From: Neglectibacter timonensis
GTDB lineage: Bacteria; Bacillota; Clostridia; Oscillospirales; Acutalibacteraceae
Direction: 5' to 3'
Length of the DNA stretch: 64,000 nt
Assembly: GCF_900048895.1 (NCBI RefSeq)
Contig: NZ_LT160639.1
Span: 129,001-193,000, forward strand
Below the pieces are notes generated by a model. It was given only the letters and a program-made list of their open reading frames with translations. It did no database searches and was not told the DNA's origin. Both the position numbers and the translations under genes were made by a program. Below are positions 51,775 through 60,015 of the stretch, piece after piece. Numbering within the stretch: the stretch's first letter is position 1; the number at the start of each line of letters is the position of its first letter.

Positions 51775-53988
51775 TTATTTTGAACTTCCCTCCTTACACA
51801 GCAGCCGTTTGTATTCCGTGATATCGGCGCAGTTAATGAGATAGGCATCGCTATCCCCCCATTTCATGGTGGAATAATGCACGCGGGTCCAGACATCGTA
51901 CTGTGGATTATAGACCTCTGTCGCTCCGGTAAGCGGACAATCCTCGCAGGGGAGGTCTCGCTTAAAAAACGCCTTATGGCAGGTCATGCCCGCCTGTGCA
52001 GATGGGTCTAGCCGAAGTGTTTTATGATTCAGATACAACAGTTCATAGGTATCTTTCCGGATGGCGTAAATATAAGAGTCCTGCATATCCAAGATGGCAT
52101 TGAGCTGCACCATGACCTGCTCGTTTCGGTCCGCTTCGCGCTTTTTGAGAAGAAAAGTCGTCAGCATCTGGGCAATGAGGGAAAGCATGCCAATTTCCTC
52201 TTTGTTCCACATACGCAGGCCGGAGCATTCGTCAAATCCAATAAAGCCCCGGAATTTTTGGCCGTCACACAGCGCACACTGGAGTGTCGAACAGATCCCC
52301 TGGCTCTCAAAAAGCGCAGTCTGATCCGGAGCGAGTGCGTGGATATCCCGGCAGTAAAAAACAGCATTGTCCCGGAACAGTTCCTGATAATCCTTTACAT
52401 TATCCCATGAATAATGCTGGAAAAGCTCCTTTTGCGGCGTGATCCCTTCATTGCACCATTCATAAGTATTGACCGTATAGGTTCCGTCGACGCTGTCCTC
52501 AAACACATAGGCCCGGCTCACATCGAATCGCCTGCCAACAATCTCCAATATCGCATCGATGGCGGCATCTATATCACTGGTATCATAGAGGATCTGAAAC
52601 ACATAATTGACCAAATCGCCGGACTTGCCGCTTGCGGTTTGATCGGAATCGATGGCAGCCCCGAGGGAGGAGTAGCCAATCCGCTCCATCGCCGCCATCT
52701 TTCTGGGATCATACCGGACATATTGATTTTTCCCCTGGCTTTTGGCCTGGTAAAGCGCCAGATCCGAACAATGGTATAGGGTCTGATAGTCGTTTCCGTC
52801 CCATGGATAGATGGCAAGTCCGACGCTGCAGGTCACCTCAAAGGAGTACTTCTCCCCACGAAACAGCTTTTCAAACATATCCAGCAGCTTCCGTGCTTTT
52901 TCCTCTGCAATCTGGGAGGATGGGAGATCCTTTAAAAACATCGCAAACTCATCCCCGCCGATCCTGCCGATCACATCGGACTTCCTTGTCAGTTTCTTCA
53001 TTCCGGCCGCCAGTTCCGCCAGCACCGCATCCCCGAACAGATGCCCCTGTCTGTCGTTCACCTGCTTGAAATTATCCACATCGATGATGAACATGGCGCA
53101 GATCGTCTCCGGGTTCCCTTGCAGGTACTGCTGGGCCCTGCGTTCCATTTCAGCATGGTTATAAAGTCCGGTGAGAGCGTCCAGTTCCGCACGGCGGCGC
53201 AGGTCTTCCATCGTCCGTTTTTCCTCATCGATATCTGAGATGGTACCTACGGCACGCAGCGGCTTGTTCTCCGCGTCATACTGGGTGGTGGCACGCAGCC
53301 GGCACCAGATATACTGTTCTTTGGCGGTGCTGATCCGGATATCGATGACCGAATTCGGCGCGCCCTTTTTGACTTCGTCCATCAGCACAGCCATGGGTTC
53401 CATATCATCAGGATGGAAATGGCGCAGGAGTTCTTCCTTTTTCAATCTGGCGTCATAGTGGGGCGCATAGCCGAACTTTCCCAGCCAGTTTGGAGAAACG
53501 GTGATCTCGTCCGCCACAAGATCCCACTCAAAGATGACATCCGAAGATTGGTTCATGATAATCTCCAAGTGTTCCAGCGACAAACGCAGCTTTTCCTGTG
53601 TGTCCCGCACCTCTGTGAGGTCCAGAAAAATACAGAAAAACCGCTGCTCCCGCTCGTCGCCAAAAAGTTGGGCGCTGCTGGCGGTCCACTTATACCTTCC
53701 GCCTTTGCAGACCACCCGGTAACTCAGGGAAAGCCGGTCTCCCTTGTTCAGTTGGCGTTCTACTTCGATGAGAAAAATCTGCCGGTCTGACGGATGAATC
53801 ATCTCAATAAAGCGGTTTTGAAACTGTTCAGCCAGTTCTTCTTTTGTAAAGCCGAACATATCAAAAAAACCGTCGTTGACCTCAACAATAGTGTATCCCG
53901 CATCGTTTCTGCATTGCATGACCCCGCCGGGGATTAGATTTAGGAGGGCTTCCCCATCGGGGCTAAGCCCTTTCAGCAGTCTTTCCAT
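51775..53988 (-). CDS. PAS-PAS-GGDEF-GAF-PAS diguanylate cyclase
   Basis: A 737-residue cytosolic cyclase making cyclic di-GMP. The ATG at 53988 follows TGAGGAG; 12 more codons upstream lack a site. Order: PAS (about 15-130), PAS (135-260), GGDEF with GGDEF at 344-348 and an RxxD inhibitory site nine residues before, a GAF-like domain (430-610), and a C-terminal PAS with three cysteines (C-x10-C-x2-C near 670-684). It is second in the operon after kinase 3, so opposed to the EAL output of the other operon. Confidence 0.88.
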   Translation of the reverse strand: MERLLKGLSPDGEALLNLIPGGVMQCRNDAGYTIVEVNDGFFDMFGFTKEELAEQFQNRFIEMIHPSDRQIFLIEVERQLNKGDRLSLSYRVVCKGGRYKWTASSAQLFGDEREQRFFCIFLDLTEVRDTQEKLRLSLEHLEIIMNQSSDVIFEWDLVADEITVSPNWLGKFGYAPHYDARLKKEELLRHFHPDDMEPMAVLMDEVKKGAPNSVIDIRISTAKEQYIWCRLRATTQYDAENKPLRAVGTISDIDEEKRTMEDLRRRAELDALTGLYNHAEMERRAQQYLQGNPETICAMFIIDVDNFKQVNDRQGHLFGDAVLAELAAGMKKLTRKSDVIGRIGGDEFAMFLKDLPSSQIAEEKARKLLDMFEKLFRGEKYSFEVTCSVGLAIYPWDGNDYQTLYHCSDLALYQAKSQGKNQYVRYDPRKMAAMERIGYSSLGAAIDSDQTASGKSGDLVNYVFQILYDTSDIDAAIDAILEIVGRRFDVSRAYVFEDSVDGTYTVNTYEWCNEGITPQKELFQHYSWDNVKDYQELFRDNAVFYCRDIHALAPDQTALFESQGICSTLQCALCDGQKFRGFIGFDECSGLRMWNKEEIGMLSLIAQMLTTFLLKKREADRNEQVMVQLNAILDMQDSYIYAIRKDTYELLYLNHKTLRLDPSAQAGMTCHKAFFKRDLPCEDCPLTGATEVYNPQYDVWTRVHYSTMKWGDSDAYLINCADITEYKRLLCKEGSSK

Positions 53989-54062
53989 TTTTCTCTCCTC
54001 ACGATCCCAGAATCTGGCGTCCATTTGAGAGCGGCGTACAGACCTGATCTACAATAAAGGGA

Positions 54063-56915
54063 TTATCTGATCCACTTTTGCAAAGTTTCCAACAGCTGAT
54101 CGACCTCGATGGGCTTTGCCACATGGTCGTTCATGCCAGCGCTGTGCGCCTTTCCAATATCCGAAGCAAAGGCGTTGGCTGTGAGCGCGAGTATGGGGAC
54201 AGTCTTAGCATCCTCATGGTCCAGTGCCCGGAGCGCCTCAGCCGCCTGATAGCCGTCCATCACCGGCATCTGAATGTCCATTAAAATACAATCGTATGTA
54301 CCGGAAGGCAAAACCTTAAATTTTTCCACCGCCAATCGGCCGTTTTCCGCTGTGTCAACGATAAAGCCATGCATGGTCAGGAGCTCAGCTGCGATCTCAC
54401 GGTTGAGTTGATTGTCTTCTACCAACAGTACCCGTTTCCCTTCCAGGCTGGAATGGGGTTCCCGGGTGGGAAGCGCGGTAGCATCGGAACGCCCGCTCTG
54501 GCAGATCTGGTGGAAGGTTCGGGATATTTTTGATTTGAACAGCGGTTTTGTGATAAAAGCATCTGCTCCTGCGTTTTTGAACTCAGCTTCAATGTCGGAG
54601 TAATCATAAGCTGAAATAATGATGATGGGGACATCCATGCCCAGCTTTTTCCGGATTACCTTGAGGGTCTGCAGCCCGTCCATTTCCGGCATCTTCCAGT
54701 CCAGGATCACAGAAAAATAATCGTCTTTGGCCTCATGAGCGTCTACCACGCAGCGAACCGCCTCTTTGCCGGACAGCACCCAGTTGCTCCGCATCCCCAA
54801 TTCATCCAAAATCTCGGCAGCACTCTCACAGATGATCCGGTCGTCATCCACCACCAATACCGGCAGGCCGGACAATTCTTCGTTGTTCTCTTCTGCCTCT
54901 AAACACAAGTCAAAGGGGACAGCAACGATAAACTGGCTACCCGTTCCCAAAGCGCTCTTAACTTCAATGGTGCCGTTCATCATGCGCACAATATTCTGGG
55001 TGATCGCCATACCCAAGCCCGTGCCTTGTATCTGGTTTGTCCTGGACTCCTCCGCTCGGGAAAAGGGTTCAAAAATATGGGGGATGAAATCCTCAGACAT
55101 CCCGATCCCGTTGTCTGTGACGATGAACTCATATTGCCCCTTGTCTTTTGCAAAGGAGGGGACCTCCCGGACCCTAAGGCCTACCGTTCCGCCCTCCGGC
55201 GTATATTTCACCGCATTGGAAAGCAGGTTTACCAAAACCTGCTGCAGGCGGTTTTGATCCGTCACCACAGTTTCGTGCCGGACATGGTCGGCATTGACCT
55301 GCAGCTCCTGACGCTTTTCCGCCGCCAATGGCCGGAACACATCCATCACATCCTCGATCATCTCAGGCAGGGAAGTTTGCTCGGCGAGAAGATCAATCTT
55401 CCCGCTTTCGATCTTGGACATGTCCAGAACCTCGTTGATGAGGCTTAAAAGATGCCGGCTGGAAACATTGATCTTATTCAGGCAGTCCTGTATTTTTTCC
55501 GGGGACTGCAGGTTTGCCTGGGCGATGACTGACATTCCGATGATTGCATTCATCGGCGTGCGGATATCGTGGGACATGGAGGAGAGAAAGTTTGTCTTGG
55601 CGTCACTCGCGATTTGGGCCGCCTTGAAAGCGTCCTCCAAAGCCTGCCGCTGACGGGCCTGCTCCGTGCGCTCCGCCGTCACATCGACCCCTACGCTGTA
55701 GTAAGAGGGGATGCCGTCCCAGCTGTCCTCACCGCTCACATAGCTATAGGTCACCATCAGGATTCTAACAGCTCCGTCCCGGGTGACGACGCGGCTCTCC
55801 ACCGCTGTCGATTTTCCCGACTCTCTGGCCTGCAGCATCACAGCGGTAACATGCTCCATATCATCCGGATGCACATAATCGTATTGGGAGTGCAATTCGC
55901 CCTCAAACTGCTCTTTGGTATAGCCGATCAGGTTCAAAAAGCTGCCGCTGTACCAGAGGACGGTCCGCATATCCCGGCCGTCCACCCGCGTCAAACCGCC
56001 CGGCACGCTGCGGATCAGCGCATCCCGCTCCTGATCCTTTTTCGCCAGCTTGTATTCTTCGCTGTACATATCGTGGGACAGCTCCAGCCGCGCCCGGCGT
56101 CCTTCCCAATTGATGACCCGATTTTTAATCATAAAGGTTCGTTCCAATACCGGGTTTGCAAATTCCCACTCATAGAACTCGTCTGGAGTCAATTTCGCGT
56201 TGGTGCAGAAGGGGCAGGGAGAGGTCCTTCCCTGGATGACCTCATAACACTTTCGTCCCACCGCCTTCACTGCCGGTACGCCCAGAACATCACAGGAATT
56301 CCGGTTCAGATACAGCAGCTCATAGGTGTCCATGTCGCTGACATAGACATTACCCTCGTAAGTATCCAACATAAAGTGAAAGTAATCCAGTTTCTGCCGG
56401 TAGAGCCGTTCCTGTTCTTCCTTTTCAGCCACCAGTGCGTCAACCCCAGCCAACTCTCCCCAAAGAATCAGTCTGTCCGTTACCGAATCTTTACGGATGG
56501 TCCCATAGAGGCGTGCCCAAGAAAAACCGCCATTTGGGAGGGGCAGGCGGATGGTCATTTCGAAGTCAGAGCAGCCCTCCTCCAGAGCCTGCTCCAATTC
56601 CTGTCGGATAGCGGCAAACTCATTAGGAAACTTCGCATAATATTGCCGCAAATCATGAAAACGGCTGCAAAAGCTTTCCTCAGAATGCCCAATAGTGGTA
56701 AAAAAGCTGGAGTTTCCCCAGCAAAAGGTAAGAACATCATCCAACAGGCAGCAGAACACACCTGTCTTCAGCATAAGCAGTTCTGTCGGGCATTCGAGCT
56801 TTATTTTTCTATCCGTAAAACTATTGCTTTGCTCCGTCACATATTTCATGATCCAACCCGTCCATTCTAAAATTTGATCTTCGAGAATCGAGCTTTTTCT
56901 CCTGTTGCTGTCCAT
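54063..56915 (-). CDS. Multi-PAS hybrid histidine kinase 3
   Basis: A 950-residue cytosolic kinase. PAS-like domains at about 45-160, 175-285 (three-cysteine type, Cys223, 234, 237) and 295-415; HisKA with His449 in MSHDIRTPMN; HATPase with DNGIGM and GTGLGMA; receivers with Asp739 and Asp880. The kinase core and second receiver strongly resemble kinases 1 and 2, which points to duplication. Starts near promoter module B; a CTGAGAAG before the ATG is a weak ribosome site. Confidence 0.9.
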   Translation of the reverse strand: MDSNRRKSSILEDQILEWTGWIMKYVTEQSNSFTDRKIKLECPTELLMLKTGVFCCLLDDVLTFCWGNSSFFTTIGHSEESFCSRFHDLRQYYAKFPNEFAAIRQELEQALEEGCSDFEMTIRLPLPNGGFSWARLYGTIRKDSVTDRLILWGELAGVDALVAEKEEQERLYRQKLDYFHFMLDTYEGNVYVSDMDTYELLYLNRNSCDVLGVPAVKAVGRKCYEVIQGRTSPCPFCTNAKLTPDEFYEWEFANPVLERTFMIKNRVINWEGRRARLELSHDMYSEEYKLAKKDQERDALIRSVPGGLTRVDGRDMRTVLWYSGSFLNLIGYTKEQFEGELHSQYDYVHPDDMEHVTAVMLQARESGKSTAVESRVVTRDGAVRILMVTYSYVSGEDSWDGIPSYYSVGVDVTAERTEQARQRQALEDAFKAAQIASDAKTNFLSSMSHDIRTPMNAIIGMSVIAQANLQSPEKIQDCLNKINVSSRHLLSLINEVLDMSKIESGKIDLLAEQTSLPEMIEDVMDVFRPLAAEKRQELQVNADHVRHETVVTDQNRLQQVLVNLLSNAVKYTPEGGTVGLRVREVPSFAKDKGQYEFIVTDNGIGMSEDFIPHIFEPFSRAEESRTNQIQGTGLGMAITQNIVRMMNGTIEVKSALGTGSQFIVAVPFDLCLEAEENNEELSGLPVLVVDDDRIICESAAEILDELGMRSNWVLSGKEAVRCVVDAHEAKDDYFSVILDWKMPEMDGLQTLKVIRKKLGMDVPIIIISAYDYSDIEAEFKNAGADAFITKPLFKSKISRTFHQICQSGRSDATALPTREPHSSLEGKRVLLVEDNQLNREIAAELLTMHGFIVDTAENGRLAVEKFKVLPSGTYDCILMDIQMPVMDGYQAAEALRALDHEDAKTVPILALTANAFASDIGKAHSAGMNDHVAKPIEVDQLLETLQKWIR

Positions 56916-56946
56916 GATCGGGCTTCTCAGCGGATTGATAATTGTT

Positions 56947-57006
56947 CACATGCATATATAATATAGAGTATAACAAAACCCGTCTCAAATATCAATAGTT
57001 TGACGG
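56947..57006 (-). promoter_or_regulatory. Promoter module B, operon of kinase 3 and cyclase
   Basis: Minus strand: TTGATA, 17 bases, TATACT, with CCGTCAAA upstream and TATATATGCATGTG at the start. Near-copy of module A. No tandem GntR gene follows on the other side here. Confidence 0.75.
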
Positions 57007-57076
57007 AAAACATGGCTAGTCAGATAGAAACCATCCTCCATGAAACAGAACTAATATATTCTGTGCAGTATATAAA

Positions 57077-57391
57077 TTACATCCGTGTGAAGGGCAAGCC
57101 CTGCATCTGGTGCAGAGAATCGATCTCTATATCCGGATGATTACAAAGAATGAGATGACCTTCTTTCAAAGTGTAATTTGCAGTCATCTCTGTCCTGCCT
57201 CGGATTGAGCAGTCATTGTCATATACTGGCAATAGATAACCTGCATGTTCCACTATGGATATTGTTGTGCAGCGCATCCTTAAAATTGGGAACAGGTGTA
57301 AGGTCTCATTCCAAATTCTAAAACAACATGGGAAGAAAAGCATAACACAGGAGGCTGCGGCAGGGAAAACAGCCGCACGGGCAGAACACAT
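57077..57391 (-). other. Unassigned open frame, possible gene remnant
   Basis: Minus-strand frame of 104 codons. The last 60 look coding (VEHAGYLLPVYDNDCSIRG, then LKEGHLILCNHPDIEIDSL), the first 40 do not. No start site is convincing and I cannot name it. Together with module B and the tRNA terminator it fills the 537-base gap between kinase 3 and tRNA-Arg. Confidence 0.25.
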
Positions 57392-57414
57392 TCCGACCTA
57401 CAGCGAAAACGGGA

Positions 57415-57450
57415 CAAAAAAATACCGCAACCTCTTGCAGTTACGGTATT
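57415..57450 (-). terminator. Terminator of tRNA-Arg
   Basis: Minus strand: AATACCGTAAC / GTTGCGGTATT stem and a TTTTTT tail, right after the tRNA CCA end. Confidence 0.8.
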
Positions 57451-57452
57451 CA

Positions 57453-57529
57453 TGGCGTCCCCGAGAAGATTTGAACTTCCGGCCCCACGCTTAGGAGGCG
57501 TGTGCTCTATCCAGCTGAGCTACGAGGAC
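57453..57529 (-). tRNA. tRNA-Arg (anticodon CCU)
   Basis: A complete 77-base cloverleaf on the minus strand with encoded CCA. Acceptor arms GTCCTCG / CGGGGAC, D-arm TAGCTCAGCTGGATAGAGCA, anticodon stem CACGC / GCGTG around the loop CTCCTAA (anticodon CCT), and T-arm with GTTCAAATC. It reads the codon AGG. Confidence 0.95.
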
Positions 57530-57574
57530 ATATGCAATTTTTCACAGAAAAAGCAAACTCACTTCACATGATTA

Positions 57575-57627
57575 AGGCCATCCGACTATCAGGAGTCAAC
57601 CCTCTATCCTGCTGAAGTACAGGCGCA
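57575..57627 (-). pseudogene. Truncated tRNA-like sequence
   Basis: Minus strand reads GTACTTCAGCAGGATAGAGG followed by TTGACTCCTGATAGTC, a D-arm and anticodon arm like those of the neighbouring tRNA-Arg (CTCCTGA loop). The T-arm and acceptor 3' half are missing. Confidence 0.5.
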
Positions 57628-57779
57628 TTCATCAAATTTTTAAAACACAGCGACCATTTGCCAGGCGCGCCGAGGCATTTGTTGTAACGCAGCCCTAAAA
57701 GGAAGGATTCCACCTGTTTCACTATAAAGGCATATTCCTATACATCAGGCGTTAAAACGAAAAGATATATTCTTCTCTC

Positions 57780-57809
57780 TTCCGATCAGCGGATTCCCAC
57801 TGATCGGAA
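57780..57809. repeat. Perfect 10-bp hairpin upstream of rpsT
   Basis: TTCCGATCAG / CTGATCGGAA around a 10-base loop. No T tract. It lies before the rpsT promoter. The rest of 57628-57889 shows nothing I recognise. Confidence 0.4.
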
Positions 57810-57889
57810 AGCCTCGCACTAACTGCTTCTGTATTTTACAACATGAGAAGTGATTTGTCAATTTGAAAAGCAGAAAATAAAAAAACAAC

Positions 57890-57918
57890 TTGCATTTTGA
57901 AAATTTCCGTGGTATTAT
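57890..57918 (+). promoter_or_regulatory. Promoter of rpsT
   Basis: TTGCAT, 17 bases, TATTAT (a TATAAT starts three bases later). Confidence 0.6.
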
Positions 57919-57955
57919 AATTTCTGCGTTAGTTGGAAATTAAGGAGGTGTGACT

Positions 57956-58216
57956 ATGCCAAACATCAAATCGGCCAAGAAGCGTGTGAAAGTGATCGCT
58001 GCAAAATCTCTGCAGAATAAGGCCGCCAATTCTCAGCTCAAAACTGAGATCAAGAAAGCCAATGCCGCTCTGGAGAATAACTCCGCTGACAAGGCCGTTG
58101 CAGTGCGTGTTGCCGTGAAGAAGATCGACCAAGCTGTTGCAAAGGGAATTCTTCATAAAAATACTGCTGCCAGAAAGAAGTCAGCCCTCGATAAGAAGCT
58201 TCATGCCAGCGCGTAA
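57956..58216 (+). CDS. rpsT: Ribosomal protein S20
   Basis: An 86-residue, lysine- and alanine-rich, all-helical small-subunit protein that binds 16S rRNA. It begins PNIKSAKKRVKV and contains the usual AVKKIDQAVAKGILHKNTAARKKS region. AAGGAGG precedes the ATG at 57956; a GTG two codons earlier is not used. Monocistronic with its own promoter and terminator. Confidence 0.97.
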   Translation: MPNIKSAKKRVKVIAAKSLQNKAANSQLKTEIKKANAALENNSADKAVAVRVAVKKIDQAVAKGILHKNTAARKKSALDKKLHASA

Positions 58217-58249
58217 AGTGCAGAGCAGAAAGCTTCGTATATGAAAAGC

Positions 58250-58290
58250 AAAGCCAGGGAACACTGTGTGTTTCCTGCTTTTTCTTTTTT
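58250..58290 (+). terminator. Terminator of rpsT
   Basis: Imperfect stem (AAGC, CAGGGAACAC with GTGTTTCCTG, CTTT) followed by TTTTTCTTTTTT. Confidence 0.75.
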
Positions 58291-59492
58291 CAGCCGCTTT
58301 GTGCTTTTTTATAGGCGTACATACGCTGGTCTGCCTCCTGCAGTATTGCGGCCATACCCTTTTCTCTCTCCTGTCCCTGAGAAACAATCCCATAGCTGAA
58401 TGACGGCGCGTAGGAAAACGGTAAGCTTTTCATATTCTCGCAGGCATTTCTTGCAAGCTTCTCCGCTTGCTCCTCTGTGGTATCCGGCAGTAAGACCAGG
58501 AACTCATCCCCACCCATTCTGCACACTGGAAAGCCGCGGAAAACTCCCTCAAGAATATCCGCCGCACTCACCAGATACCGGTCTCCCTCCCCATGCCCAT
58601 ATTTGTCATTCACCTGTTTGAGATGGTCAATGTCCAGAAAACATACTGTAAACGGAGCAGCTTCCTCCAGAAGCCTTTCCAGCTTTTCCATCCCATATTT
58701 TCTGTTATGCACGCCGGTCAATGCGTCTATAAACACAGAATCCTGCAGTTCTCTGATATTCTGATAGCTCTGTTCCAGCTTGTGTTCCAGAGAAAGGGAT
58801 TTTGCCTGATACCCCATCATGACACTCATTTTGACCGCATGACGGAACGAGGTATAAAATGCGCCGAATAGCAGGACAGAGGTACAAAACAGGAAAAGGG
58901 CGGTCAAAGAGGTGTAGGCTTGGCCGTTATAAGAAATGCTGAGCAGCAGCAAATAAAGGTTGATCAGTTGCATGGAGCTTGTGGCAAACAGGAGCTGCCC
59001 TCTGTTTTTCAGCAGCAGCTGTATACTCCGCTGATCCGTAAATTTTTCAAATGCTTCCAAAAAGAGAAACAGTAAAAGCAAAACGGTGGTCAACAGGATG
59101 TTATACCGAAAGTCATCTTCAAACTCCTGCACTGACTTCACTTCAAACGCCATAATATATAGACTGGATAGAAGGAGTTTGATATTCATAATATGAAACA
59201 TGAATACACCGCTGACAAATAGAATCTCAGCTGGTTTTCCCTGAAAAACCAGTTGGAATTCAAAAAGGAGCGCTACATAAAGCAATATCAGCTTAAGCAC
59301 TACCGGAAAATTCAAATAGAGAAGACCCGCGGCAAGCGCTGTGTTGAATGTAACGCTGAACAGAAAAGCGTTCCTTTTCCTCCACTTCGGAGCCAGAAGT
59401 CCTGCACAGTAACGCTCTGCTTTGATGAGATATAAAATGAAAACCAACGCAGCGATAGCTGCTAACCCAATATAGAAAAACAACTCGTCCAT
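58290..59492 (-). CDS. Membrane-bound diguanylate cyclase
   Basis: A 400-residue protein: about six membrane helices in residues 1-225, a linker helix (SLEHKLEQSYQNIRELQDS), and a GGDEF domain with FIDALTGVHNRKYG and GGDEF at 327-331. No RxxD inhibitory site is present. It makes cyclic di-GMP in response to an unknown membrane signal. The ATG at 59492 has AAAGGA upstream. Monocistronic, unrelated in layout to the PAS proteins of the island. Confidence 0.9.
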   Translation of the reverse strand: MDELFFYIGLAAIAALVFILYLIKAERYCAGLLAPKWRKRNAFLFSVTFNTALAAGLLYLNFPVVLKLILLYVALLFEFQLVFQGKPAEILFVSGVFMFHIMNIKLLLSSLYIMAFEVKSVQEFEDDFRYNILLTTVLLLLFLFLEAFEKFTDQRSIQLLLKNRGQLLFATSSMQLINLYLLLLSISYNGQAYTSLTALFLFCTSVLLFGAFYTSFRHAVKMSVMMGYQAKSLSLEHKLEQSYQNIRELQDSVFIDALTGVHNRKYGMEKLERLLEEAAPFTVCFLDIDHLKQVNDKYGHGEGDRYLVSAADILEGVFRGFPVCRMGGDEFLVLLPDTTEEQAEKLARNACENMKSLPFSYAPSFSYGIVSQGQEREKGMAAILQEADQRMYAYKKAQSG

Positions 59493-59677
59493 TTCACACA
59501 ATCCTTTTTTCTTGTTTACCTACATCCTATGCAGGACAGAGGAAAGCGTGAATCGCAACGGCCAGTCCCAGAAGTGAGAAACGGAGTATTCTGTAAAAAC
59601 ATTATCCTGGCTTCTTTGGAAAAACCATCCACTTTCTCATTGATTATAGAGTGATAGAGGCGCCTTTCTTTTCTGTG

Positions 59678-59706
59678 TTGACTTTTCCCGCCGGATTGGG
59701 TATCAT
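59678..59706 (+). promoter_or_regulatory. Promoter of the 49-residue membrane protein
   Basis: TTGACT, 17 bases, TATCAT, about 30 bases before the ribosome site. Confidence 0.7.
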
Positions 59707-59747
59707 AAAAGATAAGCAAGACATACTAAAGTTCCGGAGGTGCCCGT

Positions 59748-59897
59748 ATGAAAAAAGGTAGCAAACTTGCTGTATTTATCGGCATCGTAGCCGCTGTGGC
59801 GGCTGTAGTAGCGGCTTTGTCCGCCGTTCTCCTCTATCTCGATAAGAAGAAGGACGACGAGGAACTGGAACATTATCTTGATTGTTCTATTCAGTAA
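59748..59897 (+). CDS. Small conserved-looking membrane protein (49 aa)
   Basis: Starts with GGAGG 7 bases before ATG. The product has a short basic start (MKKGSK), an alanine/valine-rich helix (about 7-32) and a charged tail (DKKKDDEELEHYL) ending DCSIQ. One membrane span with the acidic tail inside is likely. Function unknown. A structured region follows the gene. Confidence 0.7.
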   Translation: MKKGSKLAVFIGIVAAVAAVVAALSAVLLYLDKKKDDEELEHYLDCSIQ

Positions 59898-59910
59898 GGC
59901 CAAAGCAATT

Positions 59911-60009
59911 GAAAGACGGCACAGCACCGGCTTGCAGCTGCAGCAGCGTATATTGGGAGTTCCCAGTATAGGCGCGGCAGAGGCGGATCGCGTGTTATGC
60001 CGTCTTTTT
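59911..60009 (+). ncRNA. Structured RNA or long-loop terminator
   Basis: AAAGACGGCA at about 59911-59921 pairs with TGCCGTCTTT at about 59998-60007, which is followed by TTATT. The enclosed 75 bases have further pairing, including TTGGGA / TCCCAG near 59952-59967. It may be the terminator of the small-protein gene with a branched loop, or a small structured RNA. Confidence 0.4.
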
Positions 60010-60015
60010 ATTGGA

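Noticed and set aside
57012-57140. Plus-strand 42-codon gene beside promoter module B
   Set aside because: No ribosome site, and the better-looking minus-strand frame overlaps it; kept only as a finding.
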